Shown here: in pieces, positions 10,490 to 19,841 of the stretch
How positions within the stretch are numbered: position 1 is the stretch's first letter
How the letters are laid out: the number at the start of each line of letters is the position of its first letter
Assembly (NCBI GenBank): GCA_963702445.1
Contig: CAVPCZ010000008.1
Coordinates: 60,952-124,951 of the forward strand
Length of the DNA stretch: 64,000 nucleotides
From: CAVPCZ01 sp963702445
GTDB taxonomy: Bacteria; Bacteroidota; Ignavibacteria; UBA10030; UBA6906
Direction: 5' to 3'
Program-made: the position numbers and the translations under genes
The notes under the pieces: model-generated
What the model was told of the DNA's origin: nothing
Databases searched by the model: none
The model's input: only the letters and a program-made list of their open reading frames with translations

Positions 10490-10705
10490 ATGAAAAAGAA
10501 TATGGGTTCTGCGGACCGTATCATTCGTACGCTGCTGGCAATCGTGCTCGGCGCGCTGGTGCTGACAGGCGAGGTGACCGGTACACTTGCCATCATCCTG
10601 GGTATCGTGGCAGTGGCCTTCCTGGCGACAAGCACTATCAGCTTCTGCCCGATGTATCTGCCACTAAAAATCTCCACGATGAAAAAAACCGGCAAGGTGG
10701 GATAG
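10490..10705 (+). CDS. Small membrane protein, DUF2892/YgaP-TM-like
   Basis: 71 aa with two hydrophobic helices (LLAIVLGALVLTG and LAIILGIVAVAFLATSTI) followed by SFCPMYLPLKIST, the Cys-Pro-x-Tyr ending of DUF2892 proteins. The N-terminal NMGSADRIIRTLLA also fits that family. DUF2892 segments are often attached to rhodaneses or sit beside thiol enzymes; here a thioredoxin lies two genes downstream. A ribosome binding site (ccggagag) precedes the ATG. Confidence 0.82.
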   Translation: MKKNMGSADRIIRTLLAIVLGALVLTGEVTGTLAIILGIVAVAFLATSTISFCPMYLPLKISTMKKTGKVG

Positions 10706-10841
10706 CTTCAGGGGGAATCTCGGGGCCGGTTCTCTTGACGCCCGGGGACAAGGTTGGAGAGCGACATGTGACAACGGCGGATGGAACACCAAAGAGGATG
10801 TCTCGCCGGGGATCTGAAGCCGCCATGAGAGGAAACACCGT

Positions 10842-11033
10842 ATGAAAAACGTCTGGGTCAAGCGCGCCGCGGTTACATTGCTCGGCGGCGCCGGCGGCTT
10901 CGCGTACTATTTCTTCATTGGATGCACAACCGGCAGTTGCCCGATCACCTCCAACCCGTACATCAGCACTGCATACGGGGCGCTGATCGGCATGGTGTTT
11001 ACCATGAACACGACACGGAAGGCCGGGAAATGA
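10842..11033 (+). CDS. Small membrane protein, DUF6132-like
   Basis: 63 aa: a basic N-terminus, a hydrophobic helix (AAVTLLGGAGGFAYYFFIG), a Cys-containing loop CTTGSCPITSNPYISTAYGA, and a second short helix. The CTTGxCPITSNP pattern is typical of DUF6132. Its two cysteines could take part in thiol chemistry with the thioredoxin that starts inside its stop codon (overlap 11030-11033). ATG has GAGAGG upstream. Confidence 0.8.
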   Translation: MKNVWVKRAAVTLLGGAGGFAYYFFIGCTTGSCPITSNPYISTAYGALIGMVFTMNTTRKAGK

Positions 11034-11419
11034 CCGTTCTCTTTTCACTGCTGGCCGCAGCGGCGATCCTCGTGCTGGTGATACAGCTGATGGCCGGGGT
11101 GCATGCACGCAAACAGCGAGGACGTGTGTTGCAGGGCATCAAGGGGCCACTGGGCGAGGCGATCACTTCCGGGGCAAGGATCATGGCGTATTTCTACGCT
11201 CCCACCTGCGCAGCATGCCGGGGACAGACGCCGATCGTCGATGCCCTCGATCAGGAATATGAGGGTGTCTTCAAGATAGATGTTACGGAGGATTTCGAAA
11301 TCGCCCGCGCAATCGGCGTCAGGGTGACGCCTACGACCGTCATTATCGAAGGTGGCGCCATCCGCACGTTTCTTGTCGGCGCCCGCAGCGAATCCGCATT
11401 GCGTGAAGCGTTGATGTAA
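11030..11419 (+). CDS. Membrane-anchored thioredoxin-like protein
   Basis: 129 aa. An N-terminal hydrophobic helix (FSLLAAAAILVLVIQLMAGV) anchors a thioredoxin fold with active site APTCAACRGQTP (CAAC) at about residues 56-67 and the cis-proline VRVTPTTVII near residue 100. The ATG overlaps the stop of the DUF6132 gene (ATGA), so the two are coupled. Together with the ECF/ZAS pair this suggests a thiol or metal stress module (inference). Confidence 0.88.
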   Translation: MTVLFSLLAAAAILVLVIQLMAGVHARKQRGRVLQGIKGPLGEAITSGARIMAYFYAPTCAACRGQTPIVDALDQEYEGVFKIDVTEDFEIARAIGVRVTPTTVIIEGGAIRTFLVGARSESALREALM

Positions 11420-11431
11420 CCGGTACGTGGA

Positions 11432-12937
11432 TCACACCGCCCCTATCCTGCTTTTTCTCCAGCCGAAGAACATGTAGATCACCAGTCCGATCGCCAGCCA
11501 TATTCCGAACCGCACCCACGTCACCCATGGCAGCCCGGCCATGAGATAGAGGCAGCTCGCGATGCCCAGAATCGGGACAAGAGGTACCCATGGAGTCCTG
11601 AAGGGCCGGGGCCGGTCGGGTTCGCGGTAACGCAAGATCAGAATCCCGATACAGACAAGGACGAACGCAAAGAGCGTGCCGATGTTTGTCAGTTCCACAA
11701 TCTCATTGATGTTCGCAAAGGCGGAGATCAGCGCAACGGCTGCTCCGGTCCAGAAGGTCGTAATGTGCGGGGTTTTGTAGCGGGGATGCACCCTGGAGAA
11801 GTACGCCGGGAGCAAACCATCGCGGGACATGGAGAAGAAAATGCGCGGCTGTCCGTACTGGAAAACCAGCAGCACGGCGGTCATGGACACCACCGCCCCG
11901 ACGGCGACGATTCCGGCAGAGACATCCGCCCCGACATACGCAAACGCCGCGGCCAGCGGGTCCGCCACGCCGAGATGGTTCCAGGGCACCATGCCCGTGA
12001 GGACAAGCGCCACCGCGATATAGATGATTGTGCAGATCGCGAGGGATCCGATGATGCCGATGGGCAGATCCCTCGAGGGCTTCTTGCATTCTTCCGCCGC
12101 GGTCGAGATGGCATCGAAACCGATGTACGCAAAGAAGATCAGGCTCGCTCCCACCCAGACGCCGGAAAACCCGTTGGGCATAAACGGCGACCAGTTTTCG
12201 GGCTTCACAAACTTCGCCCCGGCATAGATGAAGAAAACAAGGATCACCAGCTTTATCCCGACCATCACATTATTCACCCGGACGGACTCTTTGACGCCGA
12301 TGATAAGCAACCAGGTGATCAGCGCCACAATGACGACCGCAAGGGCATTGAAGATCAGAGGGATACCCAGGATGGTCGGATGCGTCACCCATGCCTCATG
12401 TGCCAGCGCTATGGACGGATCCAGACGTCCTTCGGCAACCGCCCCCGCCGCCTGGAGAGCGGAACGGTAGTCCACAGCCAGCCATGCGGGTATATGCATC
12501 CCCATTCCGTCGCACAGCTGGTGAAAATACGCCGCCCAGGCGATGGCCACCGCCACATTTCCGACCGCGTATTCGATGATGAGATCCCAGCCGATGATCC
12601 ATGCCACAAGTTCGCCCAGGGTCGCATAGGAATACGTGTAGGCACTTCCGGCGATGGGTACGAGCGAGGCAAACTCCGCATAGCACAACCCGCAGAAGGC
12701 GCAGGCCACGGCCGTCAGGGCGAACGAGACGACAATCGCGGGTCCCGCTCCCGGACGCAGGAGGTCCCCCGCAACGGCAGTCCCGATGGTGGCGAAGATG
12801 CCCGCGCCAATGATGGCGCCGATGCCCAGCATCACCACATCAAACGGACCGAGCACACGACGGAGCTGCCGCCCGGGCTCTTCGGCGTCTTTCAGAATCC
12901 TGTCAAGACTCTTTACACGGAACAGCCGGTGGAGCAT
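11432..12937 (-). CDS. APC-family amino-acid permease
   Basis: 501 aa with about 12-14 membrane helices. The first helix motif GIGAIIGAGIFATIGTAVAG is the substrate-binding unwound helix of APC transporters, and FFAYIGFDAISTAAEECKKP is the hallmark of the cationic-amino-acid-transporter (CAT) subgroup. AAGGAG lies 8 nt before ATG 12937. It converges with the thioredoxin gene and is followed on its own strand by nothing closer than the bacterial-type end at 11432. Substrate cannot be told from sequence. Confidence 0.92.
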   Translation of the reverse strand: MLHRLFRVKSLDRILKDAEEPGRQLRRVLGPFDVVMLGIGAIIGAGIFATIGTAVAGDLLRPGAGPAIVVSFALTAVACAFCGLCYAEFASLVPIAGSAYTYSYATLGELVAWIIGWDLIIEYAVGNVAVAIAWAAYFHQLCDGMGMHIPAWLAVDYRSALQAAGAVAEGRLDPSIALAHEAWVTHPTILGIPLIFNALAVVIVALITWLLIIGVKESVRVNNVMVGIKLVILVFFIYAGAKFVKPENWSPFMPNGFSGVWVGASLIFFAYIGFDAISTAAEECKKPSRDLPIGIIGSLAICTIIYIAVALVLTGMVPWNHLGVADPLAAAFAYVGADVSAGIVAVGAVVSMTAVLLVFQYGQPRIFFSMSRDGLLPAYFSRVHPRYKTPHITTFWTGAAVALISAFANINEIVELTNIGTLFAFVLVCIGILILRYREPDRPRPFRTPWVPLVPILGIASCLYLMAGLPWVTWVRFGIWLAIGLVIYMFFGWRKSRIGAV

Positions 12938-12991
12938 GGAAATACTCCTTCGGGTGTGCGCTGCAAAACCGGGGGGCTTCCGATCGCGTGG

Positions 12992-14035
12992 TCAGGAAAA
13001 CCGGTATTTCCGGTAGGTGCTGACGCCTTCCTGCAGCACCACTTTGAAAAAGCCGGCCACGGGAACGGCGAGGAGCATGCCGAGAATGCCGAACAGTTCG
13101 CCGCCCACAATGATGGCAATCAGGACAAGCACAGGGTGCATGTGTACACTTGAGGCTACCGCAAAGGGCTGGACAACGAAGTCATCGAGCATCTTCAGGA
13201 TAACATACGCAATGATCACCGGGATCGCGCTGCTCAGATTTCCGGTCCCGAGCACCGCGACGAGAGCCGCCGGGATGACTCCGGCAATCGCCCCGACGTA
13301 CGGGATCAGATTGGCCAGTCCCGCAAACACTCCCAGGAAGACAAAGTAGTTCACCCCGAGGATCCAGAGTGCGACAATCGACATCGCGCCGAAAATCACC
13401 GCATCCAGGAACTGTCCGCGCAGATAGTTGCCCAGCTGCATATCCATCTTCGACAGCAGGTCCAGGGTGAATTCGAAATACCGGTTCGGCACCATGCTGA
13501 CCATCTCTCTTCTTCATCTCCCGCCCGTCTTTGATGAAGAAGAACATCATGAAGGGAATGGTCACCGCGTTGATCACCAGGGAAACCGCGTCACTGAGCA
13601 GGAAGCCAATCGCCCGTTCGCCGATCGCCTGCCGCAGCTCGCCGATGCGTTCCACCCAGATTGATGTCACCGAGGCCGAGAAACGAGAGCTTGTCACGCG
13701 CAAACAGTTCCAGGTCGGCAATTGCCGCAGCGGCCTGGGCGGTGGTCGAACCGGACTGCAGCGTCTGGAGATGTTCGAAGATCGCCGGGATCAGGAGCAC
13801 GGACCCGCCCACGAGGAGTGTTGCGAGCCCCAGAATGATGAGGACTGTCGCCAGCGTGCGACTCATCCCCCGTGCCTCCAGCATCGTGGCGACGGGATCA
13901 AGAATGTAGGAAAGAAGGAGGGAAAGGATGACAATATGCGCCGCTCCGCCCACGAACAGCAGAAAGACGGCCAGCACCAGCGCAATCAGGAGGGGTGCAA
14001 CCTCGGCACGCGGTCGCAACAACTGGACTGTTCAT
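12992..14035 (-). CDS. AI-2E-family membrane permease, frameshifted
   Basis: Three fragments in different frames (~14022-13640, ~13665-13510, ~13504-12992) make one ~345-aa permease of the AI-2 exporter/TqsA-YhhT family (COG0628 type). The first holds ILSLLLSYILDPVATMLEARG, the second VNAVTIPFMMFFFIKDGRE, and the last the family core ANLIPYVGAIAGVIPAAL and the C-terminal helices. Breaks are near 13650 and 13515, and another may lie close to the start, because ATG 14033-14035, which overlaps the preceding stop by one base (TGATG), is in a different frame from the first fragment. Substrate is unknown. Confidence 0.8.
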
Positions 14036-14562
14036 CAGGGCTGCGTCCCCTGGCGCGTCCGCCGGAGTTCATCGCTGACGGTGAGGAGCTGCTGGTTCGC
14101 CTTCCGCAGGCGATCGCCGATGATTTTTGCAACCCGTACCACAATTTTCACGCCGAGACGTGGATCGCGTTCAATCAGGGAGAACAGGTCGGACTGAAAG
14201 AAGCCGAGCACGCGGCAGTGCGTGGTGGCAGCCACCGTGGCCGATCGCGGCGATTCGGCCAGCAGCGAAACCTCTCCAAAAAAATCTCCATCCGTAAGGT
14301 CGGACAACCGGACCTTGTCAGGCTCGGAAAGCACCGCCGCCTTGCCGGATTCAATGATGTACATGCCCAGACCCGGTTCATCCTGCCGGATGATGACCTC
14401 CTCCGGCACATATTCGCGCCGGTGCAGAATTCTCTCGATTGAGGCAAGCTCGCGTCGTGACAGATCCTGGAAGATGGGTATCTTCTCGAGGACTGCGTAC
14501 GCATCGCCGCCTGTCTGCGAGGCACGTTTGTATCCGAAAACCCGGGCACGAAAATCGGTCAT
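14035..14562 (-). CDS. Cyclic-nucleotide-binding domain protein
   Basis: 175 aa consisting of one cNMP-binding beta-roll: LEKIPIFQDLSRRELASIER, GLGMYIIESGKAAV, and the phosphate-binding cassette GDFFGEVSLLAESPRSATVAA at about residues 90-110, including the Glu and Arg that contact cyclic nucleotide. No DNA-binding or kinase domain follows; the C-terminus is a charged helix. ATG 14560-14562 begins MTDFRARVFGYKRA; the longer upstream frame is not protein-like. The stop overlaps the start of the AI-2E permease, so they are co-translated. Confidence 0.87.
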   Translation of the reverse strand: MTDFRARVFGYKRASQTGGDAYAVLEKIPIFQDLSRRELASIERILHRREYVPEEVIIRQDEPGLGMYIIESGKAAVLSEPDKVRLSDLTDGDFFGEVSLLAESPRSATVAATTHCRVLGFFQSDLFSLIERDPRLGVKIVVRVAKIIGDRLRKANQQLLTVSDELRRTRQGTQP

Positions 14563-14668
14563 GGTCAACGATCCGGAGTGGTGTACTTCTTTCCTAATAT
14601 ACAGGTTGTCGGGCAAACATGCACGGCCATGCCGCGCCGGCGCCTGCACGTACGGCTCATGAAGCCGG

Positions 14669-15556
14669 TCAGCGTGTTGTCGCATCGATACGGTCCTGCA
14701 GTTCCTGGAGCAGCGCGAGCCGGAGGGGCGCATCCGGACAACCCCGGACCCCGCCCAGCATCCTCCCGCGCAGGAGGAGATCGACCGGACCGTTGTGCGG
14801 ATCGCGTACCTGCAGATATCCCGATTCTCCGGTCCCGGGCGCCGGTTCCGTGACTTTCCTGTAGGCGTCCAGGGTCAGAGAGGCCTGCTCCGCGTCCTCG
14901 TGGGCAAGGAGAAACACTTCGCACCCCTCCGCTCCCGCCATAGCGCGCCGTATAGACCTTCCGCAGAAATCCGTAGCCCATATAGCTGTCGGCAATGTAC
15001 TTTTCGCTGTTCGGGATCCGGCCCCGCACCGGCAGCAGCGCGAGCATCCCGGGAAGCAACGCAGGTTGCGCCAGATGTTTCACGATGGCGGCGCCGATGG
15101 CCGTCAGATCCTTTCCGGCGGATTTCCCCGCGCGTATTCGTCGAGAGTTTCACGTAATACGAGTCCGCAGAGGATGTTGAGCATCCCCTCATCCATCACC
15201 GCGGTTGTTCCTATGGTCACGTGGGTGTTTTCAGGGGAACGCTCCTGCGAGAAGATCCCGAAGGCGGTCTCGGGAGAATCGTGGCGGTATACTTCCGCTC
15301 GCACTTCCGGGCCTCCTGTGGAGCTGTAGTAGCCCATGTGCATGTCCAGTACGCCATAGCTGACGAAGAGATCCGCCGCACCGTCTATCGCTTCCCACAA
15401 CGTGGAGGCATCGTAGACCGCCTGCTCGCGCACCACGGTTCCAGCCCGGGATGTCCGGCAGCACTTCCGGTGGAGGGAGAAAAGCCGCCGCCGGATCCGG
15501 TCACCAGACAACAGACCGCACAGAAGAAGGGCGATGCGAAAGAGGCTCCGGTTCAC
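14669..15556 (-). CDS. DUF6599-like exported protein, frameshifted
   Basis: Fragments in several frames combine to a ~290-aa protein. A hydrophobic leader (LFRIALLLCGLLS) is followed by VLPDIPGWNR, AVYDASTLWEAIDGAADLF, AEVYRHDSPETAFGIFSQER and SEKYIADSYMGYGFL, the pattern I remember for DUF6599. Function is unknown. The likely start is GTG 15554-15556, overlapping the aldo/keto reductase stop (GTGA), so the two genes are translationally coupled. Breaks are near 15440, 15160 and 14950. The 106 bp between this gene and the cNMP protein hold nothing recognisable. Confidence 0.65.
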
Positions 15557-16730
15557 GACAGAAACTCCGCCGGGATTGAAGACACCCTGCTCACATCCGC
15601 AATACGTTCGGCGACGTCGAAGCCTTTCACGCACTGTGCGCCGCAGCTGCTGCAGCCTTTACAGGGATTTCCCGAGATCTCCAGCGTGCGGAACACGCTC
15701 TGGGCAAGCGCCAGATCACGGTAGCCGTAGGTGTACATGTAGGCCCGCATCATGTCGGGAATCGGAAGTCCCTTCGGACACCCCGGCACGCAATGCTCGC
15801 ATCCCTGGCAATAGAGCCCGCCTTCCAGACGGCCCGATACCAGGCCGGCTTTTTCCTCCTCGTTCATGGTCAGGTCCGCATTGACGCTCGCATTCTCCGC
15901 GAGCTGCTCGAACGACGTGATTCCGGGAATCGTGGTGCACACGTTCTCGTCCTGCAGAACGAACTTGAGCGCCGCCTTGCAGTTCACCGGCCGTTTCTTC
16001 GCCTTGTCAAAGAAGCCGCCCGCCATGGTTTTCATGCCGACAATCCCGATGCCGGCCTTTGCCGCACGGCCTGATGGCGTTCTTCACCTCCGGGTAGTGA
16101 TCCTGCTTGAAATTCACCGCGGTCAGCACCACATCATACACCCCGCTTTCGATCGCCGCATCGATCACCTCGGGTTCATTCTTGTGCGTCGAGAGGCCGA
16201 CGAAACGGGCGCGGCCCGACTCCCTGGCCAGCCTGCAGCGCCTCGAGCATGGCCGGAGCGAGAGCGTCCTCCCGGTTCTTGATTGCGTGAAGATACAGAA
16301 TGTCGACGTGGTCCATTTGCAGCCGGCGAAGACTCATGTCCACCTTCGCAAGCCAACCCTGAACCGCAGTCTTGCCCTCTCCGCCTTCAGGCTGGACTTT
16401 GCTGGCGATGACAAAGGACTCGCGGGGGTACTCTTTGAGTACCTCCCCGAGCATCTCTTCGTTCTTCCCTTCCTGATATCCGTGCGCGGTATCGAGGTGG
16501 ACCATACCGGCGGCCAGAGCGGCGCGGACAAGCCCCGGGTTGTCCGCACGCATGACGCCCATACTGACAACCGGCAATTCAGGCCGGTCTTTCCCAGAGT
16601 GCGCCGCACGACCGGCTTCGGCTTCGCGGTTTTGTCCTGTGCCCGAGAGGAAACAGAACGCGGTGAGGAGTGCTCCCGCCGCCCCGAGGGCTGAGGTCTT
16701 CAGAAAGCTCCGTCTATCAACACTGGTCAT
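15553..16730 (-). CDS. Tat-exported aldo/keto reductase with ferredoxin tail, frameshifted
   Basis: The N-terminus DRRSFLKTSALGAAGALL is a twin-arginine-type signal. An aldo/keto reductase barrel follows (VHLDTAHGYQEGKNEEMLG with catalytic Asp/Tyr, DHVDILYLHAI, then GIVGMKTMAGGFFDKA). The C-terminal ~60 residues carry CQGCEHCVPGCPKG and CKGCSSCGAQC, a ferredoxin-like pair of Cys clusters, as in periplasmic AKR oxidoreductases of anaerobes and Bacteroidota. Frames change near 16215 and 16060. The gene lies 37 bp after the bactofilin-like gene. Substrate unknown. Confidence 0.85.
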
Positions 16731-16767
16731 AGTCCTGTCCTCACCTGACGTGTTCGATTCTGGGGAT

Positions 16768-17925
16768 TTATTGGCGCTGTTCCCGGGCCGTCCACCAGTC
16801 TCCCAGCAGCACGAGCACCGACCCCAGGCCGAGAATCAGGCCCGCGACAATCAGCAATGCGCCGAGGTATGGTACGAGCATCAGGACGTGCACGAGAATG
16901 ACGCCCGCGACCGAAGCAAGGAACAACCGCCAGCGGCCATCGCCGCCCAGAGCCCGCAGTCCGAAAGCTATGCCCAGACTCAGCTGGCTGATGTAGATCA
17001 TCCAGAGAGTGACGGCCAGAAGCAGAAACGCAAGCGGTATGCCTGCCACCGTGATGGCGAGAATGATGATGAGTATGGGTATTGCCACGATACCCGCCAG
17101 GCCCCAGAGAATACACCAGCCGGGCCGCGCGAGAACCGTCGAACCGAAGGATGCCAGAAGTCTGGGAAAGAGCAGCATCCAGACCAGTGTGGTCACGATC
17201 AGACTCAGCACCCACGCGATCCTGAACCAGAATTCCCCTTTCTGGAAGCCCAGAATACGCGGAGCATCGCGGGACTGTTGTGCAACGATCTCCACCGTCC
17301 CCCCGACCGCATCGGGGGCGATCTCCACCCTGTCTTTGTTACTTGTGATCACTTTGAGGTTACCACCCACCCTGCCGCCCGGGAGAAGGGTCAGAGCCTC
17401 GCCGCTCACGGTGGCATTGCCTTCAACAGTTCCGCTCACGGTGGCATCTCCGGAAGCCAGGAGGACGTCACGCATAACCTCTCCGCCGATCGAGAGACTC
17501 CCGCCCGCCGCAAGCACACCGCCGCCTATCCGTGCCTCCCTCCCCGTACGCACGGTCCCGCCTGCGGCAGTGAGGTTTTTTCCTACAGAGCCGTTGCATT
17601 CCACGTTTCCGCCCGCAGCCCGGACATCATCACTGATCTGACCGTTGATTATCACGGATCCCCCGGCGACAATCAGATCGCCGTTGATTTCTCCATCGAC
17701 CTGCACCATCCCCCCCGCAACGAATGCGTCACCGTTAACAGTCCCGGAAATGATGACCTGATCGCCGGCCGCGAAATACCACCCTTCATGCACTGTCCCC
17801 GCCGGCATGATCACACGGTGTTTTCCCTCCGGGGCTCCCTCACTTTTCCCACCACAGGAATATCCCGTGAGTACGAGTCCGCCCAGAAGGACTGCCGCTG
17901 CCAGATCCAGTATACGGTACCTCAT
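16768..17925 (-). CDS. Exported bactofilin-like repeat protein with C-terminal membrane domain
   Basis: 385 aa. An N-terminal hydrophobic segment ends in a Cys (LLGGLVLTGYSCGG), possibly a lipoprotein signal although the lipobox is weak. Residues ~40-210 form short repeats of the type GTVNGDAFVAGGMVQVDGEINGDLIVAGG, characteristic of bactofilin/polymer-forming right-handed helices. Residues ~225-385 hold four or five membrane helices. ATG 17923-17925 is preceded by AAGGGAT; the frame extends 23 codons upstream but without such a site. Likely an envelope-associated scaffold; the role is unknown. Confidence 0.8.
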   Translation of the reverse strand: MRYRILDLAAAVLLGGLVLTGYSCGGKSEGAPEGKHRVIMPAGTVHEGWYFAAGDQVIISGTVNGDAFVAGGMVQVDGEINGDLIVAGGSVIINGQISDDVRAAGGNVECNGSVGKNLTAAGGTVRTGREARIGGGVLAAGGSLSIGGEVMRDVLLASGDATVSGTVEGNATVSGEALTLLPGGRVGGNLKVITSNKDRVEIAPDAVGGTVEIVAQQSRDAPRILGFQKGEFWFRIAWVLSLIVTTLVWMLLFPRLLASFGSTVLARPGWCILWGLAGIVAIPILIIILAITVAGIPLAFLLLAVTLWMIYISQLSLGIAFGLRALGGDGRWRLFLASVAGVILVHVLMLVPYLGALLIVAGLILGLGSVLVLLGDWWTAREQRQ

Positions 17926-18089
17926 GACGATCCCTTTCCGGAGCTCACCATACTGTGATTCAAGGTAAACGCAACCAAGCGCCGTTGTCTTCATCAGAAC
18001 GCGCGCGGGGGTTTCTCATGACAAACCACAAACGGAAGCCTGAAGAAGCAGGAGAGATCTCCATCCCCGGCGCAGGAGCGGGAATAACC

Positions 18090-19757
18090 TCAGGGGATAT
18101 AGAGGTGCCGCTTGATCTTCTGCGTGGGTGTCTTCTCGAACGGTTCCGCCTGTTCGATAATCTTGTGTATGCGTGCGTAGAGCGGGACGCGGGCATTAAC
18201 CTCCTTATGGAGATCTGCCAGCATGGCGTTGATGCGCCCGCGAATGTCCGTCTCGCTGAGTGTCTGAAGGGCCTTCTGGAGTTTTTCGTAATCAAGGTGC
18301 ACGAGTGCCACAAGGCGGTTGCCATGTTCGTAGACCACCGACTCGCGCACCGTTTCAAATTCGTTGATCACCGCTTCGATTTCCTCGGGGTAGATGTTCT
18401 TCCCGCTGGGGCCGAGAATCATGTTCTTTGACCGGCCCTTGATGAAGACATAGCTGTCCGGCTCAACCATTCCCAGGTCGCCGGTTTTCAGCCAGCCGTC
18501 TTCGGTAAACACCTCACGCGTCCGCTCGGGATCCCTGTAATACCCCTTCATGACCGTGGGCCCCTTGACCTGGATTTCCCCTTCGCCCGTCGCGGAATTC
18601 CGATCGACAATCCGGATCTGTGTCCCGGGCAAAGCGGGGCCCGTGGAACGGAACCGGGTCTTGGAAGGCCCCGTCCCGGCGATCAAGGGTGAAGTCTCCG
18701 TCAAACCGTAGCCGATGGCATACGGAAATCTCCCCTCGCGCAGGAACAGTTCCACGTCCGGAGCAAGCGGGGCACCGCCGATGGTGAAAATGCGCAAACG
18801 GCCGCCGAAAATATCCAGCAGCTTCTTGCCCGCAACGCGGTGGAGAAGTCTTCGGAACAACGGAATGCCGTGGAGTCTGCGCAGCAGCGGACTTCTGGTG
18901 AGTTCGGGAAGAATCTTCGCCTTGTAGATCTTTTCGATGATCAGCGGTACCGAGAGCATGACGGTCGGACGCACTTTTTGCAGCGCGGGCAGGAGCACCG
19001 GGGCGGTCGGGGGCTTCTCCATATAGTAGACCGATGCCCCCAGCATCAGCGGTGCGATCAACCCGAGGGTACACTCGTACGTATGCGGAAGGGGCAGGAT
19101 CGAAAGAAACCGGTCTTCCTGATTTACGTCGACAATCTTCATGGTTCCCACTACATCGGCAATCAGATTGCCGTGCGTCAGCATCACACCTTTGGAGTGC
19201 CCGGTGGTACCCGACGTGTACACAATCGCCGCCACATCGTCCGCGGAGATGGTCTCCACGGGCGGGAGCGGCACGCCCGACGCAGCGGCTTCTGCCCGCC
19301 CGGTGCGTTCTGCGGCAAGATCGACTTCTGTGGATCCTGCCGGGATCACCGTAAAGTCATCAAGGAGGATCACGGTTCCGAGTTCATCGGGCCGCAGTTC
19401 GCCCAGCTTTCCGAACAGACGGCGTGAGACAAACACCCCCCGGGGTTCTGCATGCCTGATGATGCGGGCAATGTCAGACGGATGAAAATCAGGAAGGACA
19501 GGAACCGCGATGGAACCCATGGTTGTCGCCGCGAAGTATGCGATTCCCCAGTTGGGAGAGTTTTCGCCGAGAATCATAATGCGGTCGTTCCGGCTCAGGC
19601 CCTGTTCGCGCAGAAAGGCGGACACGTTCTGGACCTTCTGCCAGAGCAACGAATAGGAAAGGGTGCCGCCGTCAATCATGGTGAGCGCGGTGCGGTCGGC
19701 ATACCGCTGCGCACTCGTTTCCAGCATATCGCGGAGCGAGGTGTGGGTCTGTGACAT
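18090..19757 (-). CDS. Long-chain acyl-CoA synthetase / AMP-binding ligase
   Basis: About 555 aa of the adenylate-forming superfamily. YTSGTTGHSKGVMLTHGN (AMP-binding signature), GYGLTETSPLIAG, WLKTGDLG and the FACS-type IKGRSKNMILGPSGKNIYPEEIE identify a FadD-like fatty-acid ligase. ATG 19757 (MSQTHTSLRDML) is preferred on protein grounds, but it lacks a clear ribosome binding site; ATG 19787, ten codons upstream, lies just where transcription should begin from the promoter at 19793-19821 and could be a leaderless start. The 164 bp between it and the bactofilin-like gene hold nothing recognisable. Confidence 0.9.
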   Translation of the reverse strand: MSQTHTSLRDMLETSAQRYADRTALTMIDGGTLSYSLLWQKVQNVSAFLREQGLSRNDRIMILGENSPNWGIAYFAATTMGSIAVPVLPDFHPSDIARIIRHAEPRGVFVSRRLFGKLGELRPDELGTVILLDDFTVIPAGSTEVDLAAERTGRAEAAASGVPLPPVETISADDVAAIVYTSGTTGHSKGVMLTHGNLIADVVGTMKIVDVNQEDRFLSILPLPHTYECTLGLIAPLMLGASVYYMEKPPTAPVLLPALQKVRPTVMLSVPLIIEKIYKAKILPELTRSPLLRRLHGIPLFRRLLHRVAGKKLLDIFGGRLRIFTIGGAPLAPDVELFLREGRFPYAIGYGLTETSPLIAGTGPSKTRFRSTGPALPGTQIRIVDRNSATGEGEIQVKGPTVMKGYYRDPERTREVFTEDGWLKTGDLGMVEPDSYVFIKGRSKNMILGPSGKNIYPEEIEAVINEFETVRESVVYEHGNRLVALVHLDYEKLQKALQTLSETDIRGRINAMLADLHKEVNARVPLYARIHKIIEQAEPFEKTPTQKIKRHLYIP

Positions 19758-19792
19758 GGATGAGGTACCCGGTGGTGGGACAAGCATAAGCT

Positions 19793-19821
19793 ATGATACC
19801 AAAACTCTCCGTCAGGATCAA
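19793..19821 (-). promoter_or_regulatory. Predicted promoter of the acyl-CoA synthetase gene
   Basis: TTGATC (19816-19821), 17 bp, TATCAT (19793-19798) on the minus strand, between trpA and the acyl-CoA synthetase gene. It separates the latter from the trp operon as its own transcription unit. Confidence 0.55.
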
Positions 19822-19841
19822 GAGGCGCGGGTGCAACGACG

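Noticed and set aside
16540..17958. 472-aa plus-strand frame
   Set aside because: Antisense to the aldo/keto reductase and bactofilin-like genes, and composed of biased residues; no start signal or family.
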